Assembly: GCF_040183065.1 (NCBI RefSeq)
Contig: NC_091120.1
Span: forward strand, 172,829,988 to 172,893,987
Length of the DNA stretch: 64,000 bases
Source of the DNA: Periplaneta americana
Taxonomy: Eukaryota > Arthropoda > Insecta > Blattodea > Blattidae
Reading direction: 5' to 3'
Shown here piece after piece: positions 24,101 through 36,100 of the stretch. The notes under the pieces are model-generated. The model saw nothing but the letters and a program-made list of their open reading frames with translations. It searched no databases and had not been told where the DNA came from. Both the position numbers and the translations under genes were made by a program. Each line of letters starts with the position of its first letter. The first letter of the stretch is position 1.

Positions 24101-27100
24101 CCGCACTGAGTCTATACGCCTGGAGAGTAGGTCTCATGCCACACGGACAAGGCAGAGAAGTTGCCTATAGAGCATGGAGTTGGCACCCGAAGTTCGGTAC
24201 TTTCTGACTCTAATATTGTGTATATAATCATATACATGTCTCTTATAAATATTTGAATTGGAATAAATTACTGTTTCTCCTCTCATTGATCTGTTACTAA
24301 GTTACGTCAGAATAGTGTGACGTACATTACCATAACCGATTGTCGTTGCTAAGCAAGTGACGTCAGGACAGTGGGACGTAATTTATTGTCGTTGCTGAGC
24401 AACGTGAAGTCTGATGTTAGAATTTTTGTAAAGGGCCATTCACAATGAAAAGTAAACAGAAACGCGACGTGAACTCCAAAGCTTGCGATGAGGTTATTTA
24501 ATGTAATCTTCACAATAATTTTCATAAATGTTAATAATACAAGTGAATAAAAACGTGAACGCGGGAGTTTGCAAACTTCAAGCTTTTCGTTTGCAGTAAC
24601 GTCAGTGATTATTGATTGTTTGCAGTCATCTGTTTACTGATATACTGTACTATTCTATTAAATTATTCAATACTAACAAAATTATTGAAATGCAATGCGT
24701 GTTACCTTCATCATTGATGATAATATCAGTTCCATTATGCCATATATGATAATTTAGACTTTGGCATCAACTTCAGGAATTTTTATAGTTTTCTGTTCAA
24801 TAAAATATTCACTATAATAATCCTATAAATGGCAGTAATTTATATAAAATATTATTTTTCCATGAAGATTGTGAACAACTTTGACAAAAAACCTGCACCT
24901 CCGTGAAGCTTCACTTGGGATAGACCACTAAATACTGTACAGTGTTTCTGACTTAAGCCGTTCATTTTTTGCTTAGACAATCCAAATAACAGTCGAGACA
25001 TGTGGGAAGTATTCAATTGTTTCGTAGTCGGAACCAGAGTTGTGTATAACATTTACTGACATCATCACGTGAATGTTACGAATTTTAGTCTTTAGTATGA
25101 TAATTTTATGTCAATCTGTTACGTTAATTATTTATTTTATTTCTTCTTTCCAACGTTTATTCCAGTCTTGTTTTTAACAAATGAGACTCTAGGACCGAGT
25201 CAAGTGGTATAACTGTTCGATCAAAAATGGAGGAAATACAATTTCCGCATGCTGGCCTACCATTGGCTGCGTTCAGCCGGGATAGCGCAGCGTGAACGAC
25301 CATTGCAAAATGTCCGCTGTGTTTACAAAGAAACAGCTGCTATTGTTCCGTCTACTCCGGAATGTATGATACCAATGGTTGTTGCCTACCCCCTCCACTT
25401 TCGCTGGCTAGCAGCAGGCTTGCAGCGAAAAGAATTTTGCTACGAAAAATGGCGCCCGCTATTTCAGCGCTGTCGGCCAGCAAGGCGTTCAATGCTGTCG
25501 CTATTTCAGCGCTACCTCAGCGCTGTCCTGGCTGAACGCAACCATTGCATGCATAAGCGTCCCCTAAGTGGTGAAGAGGGATATGGTTGGTGGAGTTGTC
25601 TGACAATTCTCCTGGCTAGGTCATAAGGACCCGCTAACCAATGACAGTTGTGGTTCTCCAAACAGTTTGGGTGTTGTGTCTACGTGATATAACCACCATA
25701 ACATAAAAATATGGTGCCTACATTGAAACGATTATACTTCAGTTACATCGTGCTCCTGTATTGGTGACCAAGATGTTTAATGGCCTCATTGCTAAGAACT
25801 CAGCATTAGTTATGCATACTGTACGTCCAAATGGTTATGTCGCATCCTGATTTCCCCTACTCATTTCTGCTGGCCTCTCTGTAAAGACTTCTGGCTGTTC
25901 AGTCTTATCCATTTCCCGAAAAAAAATGCTGTTCGAAATTGGACTTCCACGTTATATTATACAACTGTTTAAAATAATTCAAAGAAAAAGATTCTGTTAA
26001 GTAAGGAACTGTCACGTGATTTCCCCTGTTTCAACGACCCTGCAATATAAACACTCCGACTGACAACAACGATCAACCGCTGTGGAGTAACAGTTAGCAT
26101 GCCAGACCGTGAAAAGAGCGGACCCGAGTTCAAATCCCGGTTGGGAAAACCTACCTGGTTGAGGTTTTTTCCGGGATTTTCCCTCAACCCATCAAGAGCA
26201 AATCGTCGTCGTTCCTGCAATAACTCCTATGTGACATATTTATCGATTTTCAGATTTTTGCTCTATTAAATAACTTAAATAGTGATACAGCAAATAATAA
26301 AATATCTTATATGTAATTATAGTTCTTTTTTTCGAAAATGTAAGAATTCACAGTCTCGTATGTACGGCTGCCATAGGATGAATAATTTTCTTTTTCTTCC
26401 TACTGAAAAATTTTATGTTTTGCACATAGGAGTTATTGCAGGAACAACGACGAAATAATGGGTAACTTTCGGCGCTGGACCCTGGAATCATTTCGCTGGC
26501 ATTATCATCTTCATCTCATTTAGACGCTAAATGACCATACCAGTTGGTAAAGCGTCGTAAAATAACCAATAACAAAAAACAACGTATTTTATATCTGGAT
26601 ACTTTCAGAAAAACAGACGCATTTATTGCATAAATTTTTTTCAACTTTATAACTACTAATTTTTTTTTTATGTTCAAGATGGTTTGTGTTTCCAAATACA
26701 AAATAAATGTTTTGGTAAATTTGTTGTATCTTTCCCGTGTTAATTTAAGCTATAGTTAATTACTGGTTTCGGCTTGATATCCGCAATCCTAAGATTTCTA
26801 GTTTCAATTAACATGGGAAAGTTGTTTACCCAACGAATTTACCAAATCATTAGTGATACAAGTGTTGAAAGTGTGAAATCAAGATGTATAGAATAAGACG
26901 ACTTTTGTTTCATTTTGTAAATCATCTCACAATAGCCCCTCAGCTCTTTGCTATATGACCGGGGTGGGGAGACAGGGAGTTGCGACCCACGCTTTGGGAA
27001 CCACCGATAGAGCATAAAAATGTTATTTGTATGATTGTTGCAGGCTACTGGATCTCGTATCGGCGTCATCTTGCAATCGACTTCCACCCTGGTGATTGGA

Positions 27101-30100
27101 ATAGTGCTGTCTTTATTTTACTCCTGGAAGGTGACCTTGGTTTCTGCAGTGATGGTCCCAGTTGTTTTCGCAGGAGTCTTTTTGGAGGCTAGGTTTATGC
27201 ACGCTCATGGTTTACAAGAGAAAGCAGCAATTGAAGCCGCAACCAAGGTATTGTTTATCTTTATTTCAGAATGAAAAGTGATGTACAAAATTATAAAATA
27301 TAAAGATGTATTTTTCACCTTGATATTAATTTATAATTAATTTAAGCGTAACATCTATACCAACATAGTGAACGTTTGACATAACGTGGCTGTTAGAGAA
27401 CATACTTCATCTTCGCATTCATAGCTTACATGTGATGTATTGGAAGGTAAGATAAACGACAAGACAGGAGGATGGAGAAGAAAAGGATAGCTACATAATG
27501 CGTAATTTATTATAGTAATTTTATGTTGTCAAACACGCAAGTAAGAAAAACCTTACCTTCATTCCTATGATACATAAACTACAGCAGTGATCGGCAAAGA
27601 TTACGTCATATAAAATGCAGCCCGCAATACACAGTAAAGGGACAGTAGAAGGGAGAGAATACCCAAACTGCTTAACATTGAATTAACAAGGGGAGAGAGA
27701 TCATGCCTTAGCTCTCGCCCTGTTTATGTATTAAGGGCTTAATTTGCGAATCACGAAATGTCGACCATTGAAGTAGAGCACGGTAGCTGAACATTACCTT
27801 TGATCACTGTTTTCATGTATTCTTGTTATACCTGCAAGAATAATGAATATCTCCTTGTGCATGGATCTTCTCCGAGGTTTTCTTATGGAAGAAATCAAAT
27901 TCTCATCGTGAAAGTGAACCACCACCACCACCACTACCGCTCTTGAAATCGGACGTGTCGAAATTTCCTGTTGCTTTCGAACTCGTCTTTGTACTTTCTA
28001 AATGTTTATTATGAATTTTTGGGAATACAGTTTGACACAATTCATACCTATTTTTCGCTTCTCGCTTCATGAAGGCATAAACATTAACAATAATTTCTGG
28101 GTTCTGCAATATATTTTTCATTTTAAGAAGATATAGGAGACATACTGTAAAATTATTGCGAGCGAAAGTCACTTAAGGCACGCTACTGAATCCACTCAGA
28201 CTGTACTGGGATGTCGTTCATTTGTATGTTTCATAATAATGATATGAACAGAGGATGTGAAAATATAAACAATGATCGAGAGTGTTACCACAACTCATTC
28301 ATACAGAACAACAGTGGCTCGTTTGCTGGGCATTGCCATCAAGGTTACAAGCCAAAATCAATGGATCCTACTGTACCAATATATTGGATACGCAACAATG
28401 AAAAATGTTAAAAAATAGAATGTTAAATAGAAAGTATGAGGTGGAAATTTATTTTGTACTACATGTATAATATGCTAGAGATAAATGTAAACAGTGCAGA
28501 TTGAAAATTTTTTTACTTTCCCTATACCCATACATAACAGTGAGAATATGCTATTACGAAATTTCTGGATAGCAGAGAGGATTTGGAATTGAACGGGTTA
28601 CATCAGCTTCTCGTCTATGCGGATGACGTGAATATGTTAGGAGAAAATCCACTAAGGATTAGGGAAAACACAGGAATTTTACTTGAAGCAAGCAAAGTGA
28701 TAGTTTTCGAAGTAAAGCCCGAAAAGACAAAGTATATGATTATGCCTCGTGATCAGAATATTGTACGAAATGGAAATATAAAAATTGGAGATTTATCCTT
28801 CGAAGAGGTGGAAAAATTCAAATAATCTTGGAGCAACAGTAACAAATATAAATGACACTCGGGAGGAAATTTAACACAGAATAAATATGGGAAATGCGTG
28901 TTATTATTCGGTTGAGAAGCTTTTGTCATCTAGTCTGCTGTCAAAAAATCTGAAAGTTAGAATTTATAAAACAGTTATATTATTGGTTGTTCTGTATGGT
29001 TGTAAAACTTGAACTCTCACTTTGAGAGAGGAACAGAGATTAAGGATGTTTGAGAATAAGGTCCTTAGGAAAATATTTGGGCTAAGAGGGATGAAGTTAC
29101 AGGAGAATGAAGAAAGTTGTATTCTTCACCTGACATAATTAGGAACATTAAATCCAGACGTTTGAAATGGGCAGGACATGTAGCACGTATGGGCGAATCC
29201 AGAAATGCATATAGAGTGTTAGTTGGGAAGCCGGAGGGAAAAAGACCTTTGGGGTGGTGGAGACGTAGATGGGAGGGTAATATTAAAATGAATTTGAGGG
29301 AGGTGAGATATGATGATAGAGACTGAATTGATCTTGCACAGGATAGGGACCGATGGCAGGCTTATGTGAAGGCGGCAATGAACCTGTGGATTCCTTAAAA
29401 GCCATTTGTAAGTAAGTACATAACAGTGACAAAAACCTTTTTCATTTCGCACATTTTAAATATGTAAGTGTCTCGAATTTTCACTTTTTAAATGTAACAT
29501 AGCTTAGGCCTTCAGGTTTATTCCAACATCAATAAATTGAGGACCTGGGATTTTAGAATTTCATGGTGATAGTGTTTAGAAACAGACTTTTAGCTACCGG
29601 ATAGGCACTGGAACTTAACATCTCCAACTTTTCGGAATTTCATACAGATTTCTTCTCCAGGACAAATTAATACAACCTGAAGAGTATAATCTAATTTCAT
29701 ATTAATTTAGTTTTCTTTTCAACATTTACTGTCTATACTTAAATCCTAAGTTATTATTACCTTTATTACTTTACTTTCTTTTTTTTTAACCTTGTCTTTT
29801 CGGCAACCTGTAAATTCAGGAGGTTATTTTATAATAAACTATATACATTGTCGTACTAATGTTTCCTATGATATATGTAGTTTCGAAACATTGGCGATGC
29901 TAAGTTTCAGCACATGAAGATAAACTCAAAAAATCTGCTTCTGAAATTTAGAATCATTTAACCATCTGGTTTTGGGCTATACAGTGTTCCTCTCTCACTG
30001 GTTTCAAGAATTTACGTGTTTTGCATATTCAAAATTGAGTGAATTTGCATTGATTTGTGAGATCTAAATATTAATTCTCTCGCATAGCTTTATTTCATAA

Positions 30101-33100
30101 ATGTATGCACACATACAATGTCACTCTCAAATTACACAACATGGCATGGAATCTGTTTTCAGATTGCTGTAGAAGCCATAGGCAACATCCGCACAGTTGC
30201 AAGCCTGTGTGGTGAACAACTATTCCTTGATCGTTATTCAGTTGAACTAAGGTTAGCACAACAGGCTGCAAGACGTAAAACAGGGCTTAGAGGAGCTGTT
30301 TTCTCTCTGGGACAGACAGCATGGTTTTATGGATATGGGCTGAGTCTGTATTATGGTGGATACTTGGTGGCTACAGAAGGTTTACCATACAAGGATGTAA
30401 TAAAGTAAGTATTTGCATTTAAGTGTGTCCTTTGTCACTTATCATAGTAATAAGTTTCTTAGAAATTCGTTACTTTCGATATTGCAATTCAGAGAGTAAG
30501 ATATTTTACCTATTGATGGTATTATTTAGACCATATGAGGAAACAAAGAGAAAGGCAGAAAATAGGTGAAAAGATTTATTAAATCTACATACTTAGACTT
30601 CAACAAACAAAATTTGATAACACAATCTCAAGGGAAAAAATGGAACTTTCTGCATCATAATCCACAGTTAATTCCCGATTTACCACGCAAATCGTCTGTA
30701 GCTGCATTTAGATTGGCAACAGGCCATGACTGTTTGGTCAAGCACCAGCATAGAATTGGAATATATCAATCCTCTAAATGTCCATTGTGCACTTCAAATC
30801 AAGAAATGGATTCGGAACACCTCAAAATCTGTGCTTCAGTGGCTGACCATGCCAATATCTTTGAAAAATATTGGAGTGCAAATGGTCAAATGACTTTATT
30901 GTCAAACGCCTAGTATTAGAAAACAACAACAGCAGGAAAGACTGGAGAAAGCTGGTTTTCAGTGATAGACCTACTCTTGGGCAGAACACTAAATGAAATG
31001 AATGAAATGATGGTATTATAATATTCTGGGCTTAGTGCATTGACTAATTAAATGAAAATATTTCTGTTTAATAATTTCATGCAAGCTAAAAAATAAAACC
31101 TGTGAAGTAATAAAATTGCTAAGATAGAATTTATTGTCGTCTTAATTAAAGTAACAATGAACATAAAACTTTAATGAGTTTGTATTCGTCAGGAATGAAA
31201 ACAACCAAATTTTATGATTTTGGTGAGCTAAATTCGAAAGTCACACTCGAAAACCGGACTGGTTTCGGCTTAATTTATGCTCGTGTTCAATTTGTACCTT
31301 TCCCACTAAAACTTAACAATTTTGACACTTTACTGATTTTTGAGTTGACCCCTTCACTTGTTACTTAATGGACATTCTTGAATAATTTTCTGTGCAGACT
31401 TATAATTATGAAGGGTTTTTGGAATTCTGCAATTAGTCATTCTCTGTAATTACCTAGCTATTTCTCTCTATAGCCTTTGTTTTTTTTTTTTTTTTTGTGT
31501 AGATAACATATATTATGTAAACATAATTTTCTTTATTAATAGAATATCTGAAGCACTCATATTTGGAGCGTGGATGTTGGGTCAGACACTTGCATTTGCT
31601 CCCAATTACAATGCTGCTAAAATGGCTGCTGGAAGACTGTTTTATCTCGTGGATAGGATACCTCGTATTTCATCTCCAGATGAAAATGCAAATGAATGGG
31701 TGAGTATTTCTGTAAAAAATTGAGCTTTAAAATCACTGTAAATGTATGAATAAGTAGTGTAACTTTCTCATGGATTAAACATTACAAGAGTGAATGGTCC
31801 AACAAGAAATGTTCAAAGTAAGAAAATATCCGTGTGGAGAGGTCCACTTGTTATATCGTCCACAAAATATTGCCCGACGACAAATTGGTCCAAAAAATGA
31901 AATTAATCAAAAACTAAATGTTCCTGTACATGAAACGTCCAACGTATAAAAAGTGCAGAATATCGAATGATTCTGCATACGAAAATATCCAAAACATGGT
32001 ACAAGAAATGAAAATGTTGCTATGAAAACAAATATCAAATGATACAACAAATGAAAACATTGCTGTGAAAACGAATATCGAATGAATACAACAAATGAAA
32101 ACGTTGCTGTGAAAACTAATATCGAATGATACAACAAATGAAAACGTTGCTATGAAAACAAATATCGAATTATCATTCGATTTCAACTAATGAAAATGTT
32201 GCTGTGAAAACGAATATCGAATGATACAACAAATGAAAACGTTGCTATGAAAACAAATATCGAATGAATACAACAAATGAAAACGTTGCTGTGAAAACGA
32301 ATATCGAATGATACAACAAATGAAAACGTTGCTAAGAAAACAAATATCGAATGAATACAACAAATAAAAAAATTGCTGTGAAACAAATATCGAGTGATAC
32401 AACAAATGATAACGTTGCTATGAAAACAAATATCGAATGAAAACATTGCTGTGAAAACGAATATCGAATGATACAACAAATGAAATTGTTGCTATGAAAA
32501 CGTTCGTCAGACTAAATCATTCATGAAAATGTCTTATTTATACATGCTTCAATATCTGTGGTCATATCGCTACTCTGAGGTTTTGTTTACCCAAAAAGGG
32601 AAGCTAATGCTTTTCATCTGGGAAAATTTGTATTACTTTCATTCTAACAATCATACAGGAAACAAGAAATATATAGAGCTACTGGCGATGTTTCGACAGA
32701 AAAAAAATTTCAATTCAAGATGCATCACAACTGGATAATAATTGATTAACCAAACATGGTAGCAACATTGTATAAGTCCAGGTAAGAAAACTACCTGTAC
32801 TGGTATTAGAAAACTACTAAGTACAATCAGGATACGAACAAACGAAAATTCCAACGCAGCCACAAAGTTTGTCTTACAAGAAGCTGTTCACGTCAGAATG
32901 AAGAAATTCTAGTTGCACTTCCTCAAAGAATTTTTTTTGGAAATGTATTAAAAATTTAAATTTGAAAATGCAAGATCAACAAATTCAAGACATATAATTA
33001 AATTAACAATAAAATGTTGCTTGTTATAATTTTAGAAAGTAATTACAATGAGTCAATAATATTTTTATAAAAAATTGGTAATTTTGAAGGAATGGACTGG

Positions 33101-36100
33101 AGCAAAATAGTTTTTTATTCTGGTTTTGAAACCTTCATAATTTTAAAATATCGCCAGGTATCTTGTTATAAATAATAAGATACCTGTATGAGAAGTATTG
33201 TTAAGACTTTTGGTAATAGTATGACAATTTGTGTACAAGTTGTTGGCAGCTCTAGTGTTATGTTCATGAATTTCCGGTTTGTGTTTGTCCATATAGGTTG
33301 CTGCTGGTAGTATTGAATACTCGCAAGTGAAGTTCCAGTATCCTACGAGACCTGAAGTGCCTATTTTGAAAGGGTTAGATCTGTTAATAAAACCTGGTCA
33401 GATGGTCGCTCTTGTGGGGCCAAGTGGATGTGGAAAATCAACATGTATACAGCTGCTACAGCGCTTCTATGAACCTTCAATTGGAACTGTGGTATGAGTT
33501 TCTCTTTGATATATGAATGTATATATCATTTTTAGGTTGTTTGTGTTATAATTGTTTGAAATCACTGTGTCATCTTACAGAGTAGGATACTAGAAAATTT
33601 GCACCATTTGTGACGTATCTGTATATTACGAAACGGCATATTCCCTATGGCCTACACCTGTTGAGTATCAGTTAGCGCATCTGACCGTGAAACCAGGTGG
33701 CCCGGGTTTGAATTCCAGTCAGGGCAAGTTACCTGGTTGAGATTTTTTTCTGGGGTTTTCCCTCAACCCAATATGAGCAAATGCTGGGTAACTATCGGTG
33801 CTGGACCCTGGACTCATTTCACTGGCATTATCATCTTCATTTCATTCAGAAGCTAAATAACCTGAGATGTTGATATAGCATCGTAAAATATTCAACTAAA
33901 AAAATTCCCTACGAAGCCTTTATGGCTTAGTGATAGAGCTCTTTCTTCTCATTACAAAGACCAGGCTTCGAATCTCTCTATGTAAAACACATGCGTGTAA
34001 ACACAGCGCACACTACAGTTTCCGAGCTATTCCGAGGTGGGACTTATCACTGTCAGTTCATGAATGCAGGGCGGGACTCGCTGTACTTAAAAATATACGT
34101 AAAAATCGTAAACCCACTCCTCTATCCTTGTTACACCTAAATATTTCTTACTTTGTAACACGGATAAATGGAAACTGGAGACTAACTGATGCAAGTATCC
34201 CATTTACTGTAGCTTCACCATATTTTACGTTGTGGTTTGTGTATATTGCAGAGTATACACGAAAGGAATATAGGAGCTGTTCGACTAGAACGTCTGCGAT
34301 CACAGATGGGAATTGTGTCACAAGAACCAGTTCTTTTTGATCGTACAATTGCAGAGAACATTGCATATGGAGACAACAGCAGAACAGTTCCAATGGAAGA
34401 CATCATTGAAGCAGCAAAGAAGGCCAACATTCATAGCTTCATATCTTCCCTTCCTTTGGTGTGTATTTTAATTTATAATCATCACTAAAAAGGCAATATT
34501 TCTGAATAAGTATTTATTCTATGCAGTGCTTTCATGGTAATTTTTCTCTTGGTTTTATGTCCCACCCCTTGTTTTCTCCTGAAATATATTTTACTCTCCT
34601 CTCTCTATCTCTCCGACTGTCATTTAATGATTTTTTTAATATTAAAGAAGAAGTAAAGAAGTCGTTTTGCTTTACATTTTAATTGTACAACAAGCTTAAT
34701 TTAAAGAATACACCATGTAGCCCCACTGTATATGCACACTTGTCTCGATGAATCTTGGAGTGTGTATTTGCAGCACTTCTTGTTTTTCAACCATTTTATA
34801 TAATCTGGATTCCAGTGCTGCAGAGGTGGACAATTTTTGTTTATGAACATAAAACAAAATACATTAGGAACAGCAAGAGATGATCTAAGATCTGTACAGA
34901 TCTCCGTGTACAAAACTTAGACACCCATATGCTGTATGGCTCCATACAGATAAAATTTTCTTTTCCCCATACGATTAATTAAAAAAATTGTAGGTTCTCA
35001 TACTATTCTATGCCATGTACATAAAATAATGTAACATAAATACACAGCAATAACTTTGAAATCGGTGAATATATTTTTATTCGGTTTGCTTCGTAAGATT
35101 AACATAATATGTTAGGGGTTAGTTACACAGTTTTTACATGCAAAGAACATGGCTGCAAAGAGTGGTATATTAGAAAATTCGTGGCCCCTCCAAAGTCGTC
35201 TTTTGAAGCACTTAGATTTAATAACATACACAAGTCTCCATAGCCCTTCCATGCAGACTAATATCAGCTTTAGCGTGTAAAACAGATTGAGAAATAAAGA
35301 ATTGAATTAGAAAAAGAATTAAGAGAAGAAATGTTGGAATATAAGGACATTTTTATTTTGGCTCTTCCATTTTATGGGAACCTGGGGCAATGTTTAGTTA
35401 GCTTCAGACAAAATATATCACATGTAGGCCTATTATTTTATATCCGCGAACTTTTTCCTGTTTTGTGTACAGATACCTCTGGAAGTCAATAATTTGCAAG
35501 ACTACATATAATCTTGTTAGTAAATGAAGTAACCACATGTATAAAATGAGCTGAAGTTCCTCCTGAACTAGATAGAGTGATCCTCAAAATAAAGGGAAAG
35601 GGAAATCGTTTAATCACTGGTAATCACACACTGTGCTTGAGGAATTTGTTAATATTTTGATTGTTGCTCCAGGGGTATGAGACAAGATTGGGCTCGAAAG
35701 GAGCACAGTTGTCTGGGGGACAAAAGCAGCGCATTGCCATTGCGAGGGCTCTTGTAAGGAATCCTCGGCTCTTGCTTCTGGATGAAGCAACTTCAGCACT
35801 TGATACCCATAGTGAGAAGGTAGGTAACATTTATATTGTTTCACACGTCTACTTCTTGCTTATGGTACGGTACTTCTATTAATTTTAATTCACCTTACCT
35901 GATTCCATATATTGGTATAATTTCCAGTACCGATATTAAATCTCATTGTTTACTTGGTATTAATGTACTGGGCATATGGTACAATAGCATAATTTTTGTT
36001 TTTGAATGCATCAGTAATATGAGTGATAGTGGATTATAAACAAATCCTAGGTTACTACACGACCAAGGCGGGACCCGTCGTGGCAGAATGAGGAACTTCG

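Larger units (their letters stand above)
20188..24177 (-). mobile_element. Mariner-like element enlarged by an internal minisatellite
   Basis: A 28-base inverted repeat with one mismatch occurs at 20188-20215 (CCATGCTCTATAGACAACTT...) and 24150-24177. Between them lie a broken mariner transposase on the minus strand (20284-21397) and a 40-bp tandem array (21411-24055). The array starts about 14 bases upstream of the transposase start codon. An ordinary mariner is about 1.3 kb; this one is 3.99 kb only because of the array. Exact outer ends and the TA duplication could not be fixed. Confidence 0.75.

Noticed and set aside
24852..25052. 66-codon minus-strand ORF
   Set aside because: No recognisable domain and no flanking signals; consistent with chance.
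25249..25626. 125-codon ORF
   Set aside because: It crosses both ends of a GC-rich MITE; open only because of base composition.
31907..32479. Several overlapping minus-strand ORFs rich in Phe, Ser and Cys
   Set aside because: All arise from the 43/44-base tandem array and have no start context or homology.
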